36,893 nucleotides of DNA from Paracoccaceae bacterium (GTDB lineage: Bacteria > Pseudomonadota > Alphaproteobacteria > Rhodobacterales > Rhodobacteraceae), in contig JALQTR010000198.1 of the NCBI GenBank assembly GCA_023260835.1, positions 1-36,893 of the forward strand, written 5' to 3'. The notes under the pieces were generated by a model, which had not been told where the DNA came from, did no database searches, and was given only the letters and a program-made list of their open reading frames with translations. The translations under genes and the position numbers were made by a program. Positions 24,531-32,727 of the stretch are shown piece after piece (within the stretch, counting starts at the first letter, position 1; each line of letters begins with the position of its first letter).

Positions 24531-26660
24531 TTACACAAGATCGGGGGTGGGCGCGATGGCAGTGCCATCTTGGCCCGATATGCTGGCAACCACTTCAACG
24601 CGGCGGTTTTCAGGCAATTCGGTGAAGGCCAGAACGATAACCTCTGGCAGATGCGCCCGCACGAAATCGGCAAAGGCGCGGCGAATTTGTGGGGCAACAA
24701 CGATCAAAGCGGCGCGTCCAGATGCCGCCATCTTTTCGCTGGCCTCATTTACAGATCGGATAATTTTTTCGGCCAGTCCGGCATCCAGCACCAATGTTTC
24801 GTCACCATTTTGACGCAAGGTGCGCAGGATCAGCTGTTCCAATTCGGGGCTGAGCGTAATCAGCGGCATGGGTTGACCCAATGGGCTGACCTGCTGAATC
24901 AGCAGCGGTGCAAGCGCAGGGCGCAGGTTTTCAGCCATTTCAACCGCCGTCAGGTTGCGCGGCGCAAGGGTGGACAGCCCCTCGAGTATGCGGCGCAAAT
25001 CCGACACGGGGATACGTTCAGCAAGCAGCGTGCGCATCACAGCGGTCAAAATATGCAGTGGGACCAGCTTTGGCACCGTCGATTGCACCAAATTCGGGCT
25101 TGTTTCGGCCAGCTTATCCAGCAGGGCCTGAACATCATCTTGACCGATAAGCTCTGCCGCGTGTTTTTGCAGCAGCTGGTTCAAATGGGTTGCAATGACG
25201 GAATCAGGTTCGATGATCACGTAATCATTTGCCTCGGCCTCGGCTTCTTGATTGGGGCGAATCCAGGTGGCATCAATGCCAAATGACGGGTCTTTGACAT
25301 CAATCCCTTCCAGATGAACCGCAGACCCACTGCCGGGGATGGCCAGTTTGCGATCTGGATAGACCATATCTTCGCCAACAATCGTTTGACCCACGCGAAT
25401 ACGATATTGGTTTGGCCCCAATGCCAGATCATCGCGAATGCGAACACCCGGCACCACAAAGCCAAGCCCGCGGGATACGTCTTTGCGAATACCTGTGATG
25501 CGGTTCACCAGCGGGCCGCCCTTTGCCTCGTCAACCAAACTGATCAGCCCATACCCGATTTGCAGCGACACGGCGGCATTATCTGTGACGTCATCCAAGG
25601 TCAGGATTTCAGACCCACCTGCCTCTTCTTCGGTTTCGGTATCTTCATCTTCGTCCGGTGCAGCAGCGGCCTGTAATTCGGCCTTGCGCGAGAAATACGC
25701 GGCCGCGCCAGCGATCAGGGCAAAGACGATGAACAGCTCATTCGGCATTCCTGGAACAAGGCCCAAGATCATAATAACAGCCGCCGTTGGGATCCATGCG
25801 CGCGACAGGTTCACCTGACGGCCAATATGTTCGGCCATGTCATGCGTGCTGGACACACGGGTGACGATGATCGCGGTTGCGATGGACAACAGCAGCGATG
25901 GAATTTGCGCAACCAAACCATCACCGATCGACAGCATCACATAGGCCTGCGCCGCAGCGCCCACCGGCATATCATGCTGAGCGATCCCGATGACCAACCC
26001 GCCAATGATGTTGATGGCCAAGATTAACAGGCCAGCCACGGCATCGCCTTTGACGAATTTGGACGCACCGTCCATGGACCCATAGAAATCTGCCTCGGTG
26101 GCGATTTCTTGACGGCGCAAGGTTGCCTCTTCTGGGGTCAAAATGCCCGCGTTCAAATCCGCATCAATCGCCATTTGCTTGCCCGGCATCGCATCAAGCG
26201 TGAAACGCGCCGAGACTTCGGACACGCGGCCCGCGCCTTTGGTAATCACGACCAGATTGATGATGACCAAGATGATAAAGACGAAAATACCAACCGCGTA
26301 ATTCCCCGCCACCACAAAGGCCCCAAAAGCCTGAATAACCTGACCAGCCGCATCCGCGCCCGTATGCCCTTCAGACAAAACAATCCGCGTGGATGCAACG
26401 TTCAGCGCCAGACGCAAAACTGTGGCAAGAAGCAACAGGTTGGGGAAGGATGAAAAGTCGAGCGGACGGTGCGTATGCATCGCCACCATTAGGATCAGCA
26501 GTGACAGTAGGATATTTAGGATAAAAAAGCTGTCCAGCAGCAAGGTCGGCAATGGCAAGACCATCATCGCAACCAGAACCAAAATGCCCAAAGGCATAAC
26601 CGCCCCGCCCAAAGCCGCGCGCACAGGTTCCGGAATCATACGGCCAAGCGTCATTTCCAT
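24531..26660 (-). CDS. flhA: flagellar export apparatus protein FlhA
   Basis: A 709-residue inner-membrane component of the flagellar type III export gate. Eight or so membrane segments occupy roughly residues 20-330 (VLVAMMVLPLPTLLLDSF, ILLSLLILMVAM), with the FHIPEP-family cytoplasmic loop RVSEVSARFTLDAMPGKQMAID near residue 145. An acidic linker (EDEDTETEEEAGG) leads to the C-terminal domain that docks export chaperones (NQYRIRVGQTIVGEDMVYP). GGAGGGG precedes ATG 26660. It is the first gene of the minus-strand arm, behind a perfect sigma-54 promoter at 26805-26819. Confidence 0.95.
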   Translation of the reverse strand: MEMTLGRMIPEPVRAALGGAVMPLGILVLVAMMVLPLPTLLLDSFFILNILLSLLILMVAMHTHRPLDFSSFPNLLLLATVLRLALNVASTRIVLSEGHTGADAAGQVIQAFGAFVVAGNYAVGIFVFIILVIINLVVITKGAGRVSEVSARFTLDAMPGKQMAIDADLNAGILTPEEATLRRQEIATEADFYGSMDGASKFVKGDAVAGLLILAINIIGGLVIGIAQHDMPVGAAAQAYVMLSIGDGLVAQIPSLLLSIATAIIVTRVSSTHDMAEHIGRQVNLSRAWIPTAAVIMILGLVPGMPNELFIVFALIAGAAAYFSRKAELQAAAAPDEDEDTETEEEAGGSEILTLDDVTDNAAVSLQIGYGLISLVDEAKGGPLVNRITGIRKDVSRGLGFVVPGVRIRDDLALGPNQYRIRVGQTIVGEDMVYPDRKLAIPGSGSAVHLEGIDVKDPSFGIDATWIRPNQEAEAEANDYVIIEPDSVIATHLNQLLQKHAAELIGQDDVQALLDKLAETSPNLVQSTVPKLVPLHILTAVMRTLLAERIPVSDLRRILEGLSTLAPRNLTAVEMAENLRPALAPLLIQQVSPLGQPMPLITLSPELEQLILRTLRQNGDETLVLDAGLAEKIIRSVNEASEKMAASGRAALIVVAPQIRRAFADFVRAHLPEVIVLAFTELPENRRVEVVASISGQDGTAIAPTPDLV

Positions 26661-26804
26661 GACAGCCCCTCCGCGTCAAAACACCGACAGACGGGCTGAC
26701 CCGCTGCCATGTATTTGGTGTTTATATCCTTGGCCTGTTGCATTCTTTGCCTTCGGTGGTTGGTGCAGCCGATTTGACCGCAAATTTATATCAGGAATAC
26801 AAAA

Positions 26805-26819
26805 GCAATTCGCGTGCCA
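26805..26819 (-). promoter_or_regulatory. sigma-54 promoter for the flhA operon
   Basis: The minus strand reads TGGCACGCGAATTGC, a complete match to the sigma-54 consensus TGGCAC-N5-TTGC with GG and GC separated by ten bases, followed by TTTT. Transcription would start near 26794 and give a leader of about 130 bases before flhA. Confidence 0.8.
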
Positions 26820-26824
26820 AGTTT

Positions 26825-26865
26825 TGAATAAATATTACAAGTATCTGCTTTATATAAATTATTCA
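26825..26865. repeat. inverted repeat between the two sigma-54 promoters
   Basis: TGAATAA (26825-26831) and TTATTCA (26859-26865) are perfect arms around a very A+T-rich 27-base core. The position between divergent sigma-54 sites would suit an enhancer-binding protein or a DNA-bending protein, but the arms are short. Confidence 0.3.
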
Positions 26866-26901
26866 TCAGATCAGGTGACCCAGCACCATTCACAGAAAAA
26901 C

Positions 26902-26916
26902 TGGCATAGATCCTGC
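26902..26916 (+). promoter_or_regulatory. candidate sigma-54 promoter for the flgP-flgT-flgA-flgM arm
   Basis: TGGCAT-AGATC-CTGC keeps GG and GC ten bases apart and differs from TGGCAC-N5-TTGC at two positions. It lies 43 bases before the lipoprotein start. My recollection is that flagellar sigma-54 promoters in R. sphaeroides favour CTGC at -12; I could not verify this. Confidence 0.55.
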
Positions 26917-26959
26917 AAGACCCGGGCCAAGAACGCACCCCTGTTAGGAGACTGCACCA

Positions 26960-27469
26960 ATGATACAAACCCGAATTATTGCTCTGATCGCAGGGCTTGG
27001 ACTGACGGCTGGCTGTATGTACATGCCCATGACAACCACCGCCAGCATGGCCAGCAACAGCCCAGAAGCCACAGAACTGCAACGCACAGCAAGTGCCATG
27101 CCTGCCCCACCCGCAGTGCAATCGGTGAAACGCACTGTCCCGACAATTAACGGGGTGGGCTATGCGATTGTGTCGGTCCAGCCGGGCAAAAACCTGAACC
27201 AACGCCGCCTGTTGGCCATACAGGTGGCCCGCGCCGAAGCCATGCGCAATCTGGCGGAACAAATCCATGGATTGAATGTCGATGGCAAAACATCGATTGC
27301 CGAGGCCGTTTTGCAAAGCGATACATTGCGCACCGCCGTATCCGGCACCATCCGCGGCGCACGCACCGTAAAAATCGCCCCCAAAGGCAGTGATACCTAT
27401 GAAGTGCGACTGGAAGTTGACCGTGCCATGATTGATCAAATCCTGCGCATGGCGCGCCGGATCGGATAA
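26960..27469 (+). CDS. LPP20-family flagellar lipoprotein, FlgP-like
   Basis: A 169-residue predicted outer-membrane lipoprotein. A short signal peptide ends in the lipobox LTAGC, placing the lipidated cysteine at residue 19. The domain that follows (GVGYAIVSVQPGKNLNQRRLLAIQVARAEA is the start, then MRNLAEQIHGLNVDG) has the LPP20 pattern also found in FlgP, which forms the basal-disk or H/T-ring-associated structure around polar flagella. TTAGGAG precedes ATG 26960. It opens the plus-strand flagellar arm and is followed 7 bases later by a FlgT-like gene, the same partnership as in vibrios. Confidence 0.75.
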   Translation: MIQTRIIALIAGLGLTAGCMYMPMTTTASMASNSPEATELQRTASAMPAPPAVQSVKRTVPTINGVGYAIVSVQPGKNLNQRRLLAIQVARAEAMRNLAEQIHGLNVDGKTSIAEAVLQSDTLRTAVSGTIRGARTVKIAPKGSDTYEVRLEVDRAMIDQILRMARRIG

Positions 27470-27476
27470 GTCGAAT

Positions 27477-28616
27477 ATGCGGTTGTTCTGGACCATATGC
27501 GCCTGCGCCCTGCTGATCATGCCTTTGGCAGATCGCGCAGCTGCGGCCGTGGTGGTGACGGTCACGGGGCAAGCCGTTGACACGGGCGTTGGCGGAAAAG
27601 ATCAAACCCGGCGCCGGGCCTTGGAGGATGCGCTCTATCAGGCGGCACTGATGGGCGGGGCATCTGTTGATGGGATCACTGTGGTTGATAATGCCGTGCT
27701 CAGCGTCAATCAAACCCGCATTATGCCCAAAGCGCAGGTTCTGGATTATGCCGTTGTGCAAGAAACGCGCGAGGATGGGTTTTTCCGGCTAACAATCAAA
27801 GCGGTGGTTGGCGATGCCCCAAAGCCCGCCATCTGCGAAAGACGCAGCCAATTGCACGTTGTGCAATATGCGCCACAATTACAGCTGGACCCTCGTCTGC
27901 CGGCAAAACTGGGCGCGACATTGGATGCGCTGCAAGCGGCGTATTATGATGGGATGAGCGCCTTATCCTATGTTCAAACAACCCAAATGCAGAAAGCCCA
28001 GCGCCCAGCGCAGTACAAGCCACGTATCCAGGCCGCTTTTGATTACACCAGTCTGACCCGCGGCACGCCACAGCAAATCTCGCCAGATACAGATGAAGAA
28101 TTCACCATCACAGCCGCCATTGCCCTGCGCCAAGGGCCCCGGCCAAATGCGATCAAACCGATGCGGCAGCTGACTTTGGATTTCACTGCCTTTATCGCGT
28201 CGCCGCAAAAATATGGCCAACCCCAGCGGGTACATCTGTCCAAAAACTTCAAATATGCGTTTGTAACGGGCAGCAATACACTGGACACATTGGCAAAGCC
28301 AGATTGGCAAAAGCTGACGCGGGTTCTGCAAGCGGAAATCATGTCAGCCATGGCAGACCGGTTCGACGCCATCAGTTGCGCCCCATTAAAGGTCAAATTG
28401 ACATTGCAAGATGGCGCATTGCAAATCCCCTTTGGTGCCGAAAATGGTATACAGGCCGGCTGGCTGGCCTATGTTCAGGCCCCAAACGGGCGATACACTG
28501 TTTTAGAGCTGACCAAACTGGCCCAAAATACCGCCCAGTTGCGCCCATTAAATCCCCAATCTGGCCTGTCAGAATTGGACGGAAAGCACATCACCTTTAT
28601 GGAATTGGATGGGTGA
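27477..28616 (+). CDS. flgT: FlgT-like flagellar assembly protein
   Basis: A 379-residue exported protein. A Sec signal peptide covers about residues 1-23 (LFWTICACALLIMPLADRAAAA). The N-terminal domain (VVTVTGQAV, then QTRRRALEDALYQAALMGGASV) matches the FlgT N-terminal fold that contacts the H ring in Vibrio; a distant FlgT needed for rotation is known in Rhodobacter sphaeroides. The middle and end (SYVQTTQMQKAQ, AENGIQAGWLAYVQAPNGRYTVLEL) are less conserved, with an SH3-like C-terminus plausible. I chose ATG 27477, seven bases after the preceding stop, since the longer frame lacks a signal peptide at its N-terminus. Confidence 0.7.
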   Translation: MRLFWTICACALLIMPLADRAAAAVVVTVTGQAVDTGVGGKDQTRRRALEDALYQAALMGGASVDGITVVDNAVLSVNQTRIMPKAQVLDYAVVQETREDGFFRLTIKAVVGDAPKPAICERRSQLHVVQYAPQLQLDPRLPAKLGATLDALQAAYYDGMSALSYVQTTQMQKAQRPAQYKPRIQAAFDYTSLTRGTPQQISPDTDEEFTITAAIALRQGPRPNAIKPMRQLTLDFTAFIASPQKYGQPQRVHLSKNFKYAFVTGSNTLDTLAKPDWQKLTRVLQAEIMSAMADRFDAISCAPLKVKLTLQDGALQIPFGAENGIQAGWLAYVQAPNGRYTVLELTKLAQNTAQLRPLNPQSGLSELDGKHITFMELDG

Positions 28617-28617
28617 T

Positions 28618-29322
28618 ATGCTTCTGCGCTGGCTTTTATTTATAATCCTATTGATGGGATCAGCAGCCCGGGCGTCAGATCCCGTGACGGGTGCAGATAT
28701 CCAAACCGCGATTGCAGCCGCGCTGAAGCATCAGGGGTTAACAGGGCAGGCCATGATCCACCCAGCGCGCCATTATTACCCCTGTGACCATGATTTAATT
28801 GTCCTGCCCCGATTTGAAGACAAATGGGGCCTGCTGCGTGTGACCTGCCCCGATGATCCCGCATGGGACATCACAGTCCGCGTCAAAACCCGCAAAGCAG
28901 ACCAAGAAGACCAACAAACCACCCCAGATGCCCCGCAGATGGTGCTGGCCCTGCGCACAGCGCTGGCTCGCGGGGATGTGATTACGGCAGATATGTTGGC
29001 GTTCACCCCAACGGGGCAGGATATTGCCTTGGGGTATTTCACCAACCCCGATGATGTGATTGGCCGGCGCATGGCAAAACCGCTGGGTATTGGCCGCCCG
29101 CTGCAACGGCGGCATTTGGAAACCGATTGGATGATCCATGAGGACAGCCCATTGATCATTGCCTCGATCATTGGGGCAATTGAAATAACGGCCAATGGCC
29201 GCGCGCTTGAAAACGGCCAATTTGGTGATATAATAGAGGTTATGAACCTTACTTCTGGCAAGAAAATCAAGGCCATAGTAAAAAGTTCAAAAAAAGTTGC
29301 AACTGTGGCTAACATGAACTGA
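28618..29322 (+). CDS. flgA: flagellar P-ring assembly chaperone FlgA
   Basis: A 234-residue periplasmic chaperone for the flagellar P ring. A signal peptide (LLRWLLFIILLMGSAARA) is followed by an N-terminal region with two cysteines (YYPCDHD, RVTCPDD), then the SAF domain: ALARGDVITADML, DVIGRRMAKPLGIGRPLQ, and a final segment with NGQFGDIIEVMNLTSGKKIKA. Full length for FlgA. Start ATG 28618 is one base past the flgT stop; an overlapping ATG at 28609 is an alternative. Confidence 0.9.
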   Translation: MLLRWLLFIILLMGSAARASDPVTGADIQTAIAAALKHQGLTGQAMIHPARHYYPCDHDLIVLPRFEDKWGLLRVTCPDDPAWDITVRVKTRKADQEDQQTTPDAPQMVLALRTALARGDVITADMLAFTPTGQDIALGYFTNPDDVIGRRMAKPLGIGRPLQRRHLETDWMIHEDSPLIIASIIGAIEITANGRALENGQFGDIIEVMNLTSGKKIKAIVKSSKKVATVANMN

Positions 29323-29357
29323 CATACTGTCGTTTAGCCCTGTATCAGGAGGGTGTC

Positions 29358-29651
29358 ATGGTAGATGCAATTAAACATACGGCACAACAGCTAAGCGCAG
29401 GAAGCTTGCCCGGCGGCAAGGCCCCACGTGCGTCTCGACCAGCAATGGCCGAGCACACCAGCCCCGCACCACAAGTTGACAGCAGCCAGCTGGGTTCGAA
29501 AGCCGCAATTTCGAACATGGCAAAGACGCCGCCCATCGACCTAGAGGCCGTTGGACGGATCAAAGAGGCGATCGCACAGGGCAAATACCCTGTGAACCTT
29601 GATCGCGTCACGGATAAGCTGATGGAATCTTTCGCGGAGCTGAGCGGGTGA
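29358..29651 (+). CDS. flgM: anti-sigma-28 factor FlgM
   Basis: A 97-residue protein whose N-terminal half is low-complexity and probably disordered, and whose C-terminal half (IDLEAVGRIKEAIAQGKYPV, then NLDRVTDKLMESFAEL) carries the FlgM helices that hold FliA inactive until the hook is complete. GGAGGG precedes ATG 29358. The stop overlaps the GTG start of the next gene. Its target FliA is at the end of the opposite arm. Confidence 0.88.
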   Translation: MVDAIKHTAQQLSAGSLPGGKAPRASRPAMAEHTSPAPQVDSSQLGSKAAISNMAKTPPIDLEAVGRIKEAIAQGKYPVNLDRVTDKLMESFAELSG

Positions 29652-29977
29652 GCGAAGCAACGAATGCAGAGGACCAAACCACGTCCCCTGCGTTGAAAGA
29701 TAAACTTCGCCACCTGTCCAAGCTGCTTGGGCAGGTTCAATCCCTTTTGGACGACGCCGAAGCGCGTGATACGTTCTTACAAGGCATAACAGCGTTGGAT
29801 TTGCCCGCGCTGCTGGCGGCTTTGCGCGACGATGGCATACCCGAACTGGATGATGACATGCGCGCAGAAATTCCACAAATCTACGCGGCCCTCACTCAGG
29901 TCTTAATGCAGGCCGAAGCGCGCGGTGCGCTGCTGACTGATTTCACCACCCATTTACACAAGGCCATGACCCGCTAG
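29648..29977 (+). CDS. FlgN-like protein (possible hook-filament junction chaperone)
   Basis: A 109-residue, mostly helical acidic protein starting at GTG, four bases inside the flgM end. Helices such as ALKDKLRHLSKLLGQVQSLL and IPQIYAALTQVLMQAEARGALL fit an export chaperone. FlgN follows flgM in many flagellar operons, and this placement is the main reason for the call; sequence similarity alone is not convincing. Alternative: an unrelated small flagellar protein. Confidence 0.5.
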   Translation: MSEATNAEDQTTSPALKDKLRHLSKLLGQVQSLLDDAEARDTFLQGITALDLPALLAALRDDGIPELDDDMRAEIPQIYAALTQVLMQAEARGALLTDFTTHLHKAMTR

Positions 29978-29982
29978 TGCGC

Positions 29983-30011
29983 TTGACTCTGCCCTGTCAT
30001 CACAGTCTATA
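29983..30011 (+). promoter_or_regulatory. possible sigma-70-type promoter for the acyl-CoA synthetase gene
   Basis: TTGACT (29983-29988) and TCTATA (30006-30011) are separated by 17 bases and lie 46 bases before the start codon at 30057. The -10 match is imperfect. Confidence 0.35.
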
Positions 30012-30056
30012 GACCCCCATTAACGCATGGTACAAACCAAAGGGGGATTAACGCAA

Positions 30057-31694
30057 ATGGGTTGGTTAAGCGATGAAACTGGGCTGGAAAAATGTGCTGC
30101 GAATTTCACGGCCCTGACCCCATTATCCTTTTTGGAACGTGCAAATGCGGTGTTTGCGCATCGAGAGGCCGTTGTTTATGGCACATTTCGCAAAACCTAT
30201 GCCGAATATACCGCGCGGGTGACACAGCTGGCATCGGCTTTGGCGCAGGCAGGGGTGGCCCCGGGGGATGTGGTCGCCACGATCTTGCCCAATATTCCAG
30301 CCCATGCCGAAGCCCATTTTGGCGTTCCCGCCTGTGGCGCCATTCTGAACGCCATCAACACGCGATTGGATGTCAGCACAGTGCAGTATATCCTGGGCCA
30401 TGCCGAAGCAAAACTGGCACTGGTCGACAGCCAATTCATTCCTTTGGTTGAACAGGCCATTAAGGGGATGGACACCCCTACCCCGCAAATCATCGAAGTC
30501 GCCGATCCGCAGGCTGGGTTTGCTGCGTCTGGCAAATACACCGAATATGAAACCTTCATCGCCGGCGGTGACGCCGCATTTGATTGGATCAAACCACAGG
30601 ATGAATGGGAAAGCATCGCGCTGAATTACACATCCGGCACCACTGGCCGCCCCAAGGGCGTGGTTTATCATCACCGTGGTGCCTATTTGAACGCCATGGC
30701 GCAGACCGTCAGCTGGCGGATGCAGCTTTATCCGCGGTATTTGACCATCGTGCCGCTGTTTCACTGCAATGGCTGGTGCCACACATGGATGATGCCCGTT
30801 GTGGGCGGCACTGTTGTGTGCTGCCGCGACATCACCGCCAAAGCGCTGTTTGATGCCTTTGCCGATGAAAAGGTTACGCATTTTGGCGGGGCTCCGATTG
30901 TTCTGAACATGCTGGTGAATGCCGATCCCGCCGATAAGCGGGACTTTGATCACATTGTCGAGGTCTTTACCGCCGGCGCCCCACCCGCCCCCGCAACGCT
31001 GGCGCGAATTGAACCCATGGGCTTTAACGTGACCCAAGTTTACGGGCTGACCGAAACCTATGGCCCTGCCACCGAATGCATCTGGAAAGATGGCGAATGG
31101 GACGATCTGCAGGGCGCAGACCGCGCCGCGCATAAAGCGCGCCAAGGCGTGGCCATGCCGATGATCGATCATGTGACGGTGATGGACGCAGACAGCATGA
31201 CGCAAATCCCAATGGATCGCACCACCCAAGGCGAGATTATGTTCCGCGGCAATGGTGTGATGAAGGGCTATTACAAAAACCCCGAAGCCACGGCCGAGGC
31301 TTTCGCCGGCGGTTATTTCCATTCGGGCGATATCGCCGTGCAGCACCCCGATACCTATTTGCAAATTGCTGACCGCGCCAAAGACATCATCATTTCAGGG
31401 GGTGAGAATATCTCATCCGTCGAGGTCGAGGGCGTATTGATGGCCCACCCCGCCGTGTCGCTTTGTGCGGTTGTGGCCAAGCCGGATGAAAAATGGGGCG
31501 AGGTGCCATGCGCATTTGTCGAACTTCTGCCCGGTAAAACCGCCACGGCAGAAGAGCTGATCAGCTTTGCCCGCAGCCAATTGGCCGGTTTCAAAACCCC
31601 AAAATTGGTCGTCTTCCAAGAGTTGCCAAAAACATCAACTGGCAAGATACAGAAATTTGAACTGCGCGCTGCAGCAAAGGCAATGGGCGCATAA
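30057..31694 (+). CDS. acyl-CoA synthetase (AMP-forming ligase)
   Basis: A 545-residue member of the ANL superfamily that activates a carboxylic acid with ATP and CoA. The P-loop YTSGTTGRPKGV lies near residue 193, the A5-type motif YGLTETYGP near residue 328, the hinge region HSGDIA and DRAKDIIISGGENIS near residue 440, and the catalytic lysine in PKTSTGKIQKFELR near the C-terminus. The sequence style resembles medium/short-chain ligases, including DmdB-type methylmercaptopropionate-CoA ligases of roseobacters, but the substrate cannot be decided. AGGGGG precedes ATG 30057; the longer upstream frame is not needed. A membrane-protein gene follows 22 bases later. Confidence 0.85.
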   Translation: MGWLSDETGLEKCAANFTALTPLSFLERANAVFAHREAVVYGTFRKTYAEYTARVTQLASALAQAGVAPGDVVATILPNIPAHAEAHFGVPACGAILNAINTRLDVSTVQYILGHAEAKLALVDSQFIPLVEQAIKGMDTPTPQIIEVADPQAGFAASGKYTEYETFIAGGDAAFDWIKPQDEWESIALNYTSGTTGRPKGVVYHHRGAYLNAMAQTVSWRMQLYPRYLTIVPLFHCNGWCHTWMMPVVGGTVVCCRDITAKALFDAFADEKVTHFGGAPIVLNMLVNADPADKRDFDHIVEVFTAGAPPAPATLARIEPMGFNVTQVYGLTETYGPATECIWKDGEWDDLQGADRAAHKARQGVAMPMIDHVTVMDADSMTQIPMDRTTQGEIMFRGNGVMKGYYKNPEATAEAFAGGYFHSGDIAVQHPDTYLQIADRAKDIIISGGENISSVEVEGVLMAHPAVSLCAVVAKPDEKWGEVPCAFVELLPGKTATAEELISFARSQLAGFKTPKLVVFQELPKTSTGKIQKFELRAAAKAMGA

Positions 31695-31716
31695 AGCCGC
31701 AAGGATCATCCTGCCA

Positions 31717-32721
31717 ATGACGGCCCTGACACGATATCAACGGATCGAGGCCTCGGCGCTGTGGCGCGCCGGGGCGGATACGCAACGGCGTGATGTGATC
31801 CTGTCATTGGGCAAAACCAGCTTGATCATCAGCGACAAACAAGAGCGGCCCTTGGCGCATTGGTCGCTGGCTGCGGTTGAACGCAGCAACCCAGGGGCCT
31901 TCCCCGCCATTTATCACCCCGCGGGGGATCCGGCCGAAACAATCGAATTGGCCGAAGATGAACGCGCCATGCTGGAGGCATTGGAAACCCTGCGAAAGGT
32001 GGTGGCCGCTCGCCGCCCCCGCCCCGGGCGATTGCGTTTGGGGGTTTTGGCCAGCAGCATGGCCTTGATCATGGCCGTTGGCGCATTGTGGATGCCAATG
32101 GCGTTGCGCAATCATGTGGCCAATCTGACCCCCGCTGTGAAACGCGCTGAAATTGGGCAGGCCATTTTGGACCAGATGGCGCCGATGACAGGGGCGCCAT
32201 GCGCAAACCCCGTCGCCTTTGGCGCATTGTTTAACATGGTACAGCGCCTGCAAACGCCTGACAGCAATGGCGCATGGCGGGTCACAATCCTGCGCGCAGC
32301 ATCGCTGCGCACCGCGCATTTGCCGGGGCGGATTTTGCTGCTGGGGCAAGAAACGCTGGAATTGGCCGATGAGCCAAACTTGATTGCGGGGCATTTACTG
32401 GCTGAATCGGCCCGGCTGGACCAAACAGATCCGTTGATTGACTATCTCAAGGGGGCAGGATTCATGGAAACCCTGCGGCTTTTGACAACTGGGCAAGCCA
32501 GTGCAGGGGCGTTGCGGGTTTATGCGCGTGATCTGCTGTCAAAATCACCGCCGGCCATGGATCAGGCCGCACTGCATTCGCGATTTACCGCGGCAGGTTT
32601 GCCGATTGGCCCCTATATCGCATCCCTGCGCGGCGACACCACTGGTTCCGACACGAATAACAGCAACCCAATACTGGACGATTCAGATTGGTTGCGGCTG
32701 CAGAACATCTGCACCAAGTAA
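31717..32721 (+). CDS. membrane protein resembling an M48 peptidase without its zinc motif
   Basis: A 334-residue protein with one clear transmembrane segment near residues 107-129 (LGVLASSMALIMAVGALWM). The part beyond it has the layout of an M48 peptidase: a beta-hairpin (VTILRAASLRTAHLPGRILL, LGQETLELADEPN) followed by LIAGHLLAESARLD where an active enzyme has LAHELAH. Residues 229-233 read AESAR instead of HExxH, so zinc binding is not expected. The N-terminal 100 residues are soluble and unrecognised. AAGGA precedes ATG 31717. It probably shares a transcript with the acyl-CoA synthetase and converges with the SPOR gene. Function unknown. Confidence 0.65.
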   Translation: MTALTRYQRIEASALWRAGADTQRRDVILSLGKTSLIISDKQERPLAHWSLAAVERSNPGAFPAIYHPAGDPAETIELAEDERAMLEALETLRKVVAARRPRPGRLRLGVLASSMALIMAVGALWMPMALRNHVANLTPAVKRAEIGQAILDQMAPMTGAPCANPVAFGALFNMVQRLQTPDSNGAWRVTILRAASLRTAHLPGRILLLGQETLELADEPNLIAGHLLAESARLDQTDPLIDYLKGAGFMETLRLLTTGQASAGALRVYARDLLSKSPPAMDQAALHSRFTAAGLPIGPYIASLRGDTTGSDTNNSNPILDDSDWLRLQNICTK

Positions 32722-32727
32722 GCGTTC

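Noticed and set aside
26786-27583. 265-codon minus-strand frame across the flagellar divergent region and the FlgP-like gene
   Set aside because: It overlaps the lipoprotein gene, both sigma-54 promoter elements and the flgT start, and its translation has no recognisable domain.
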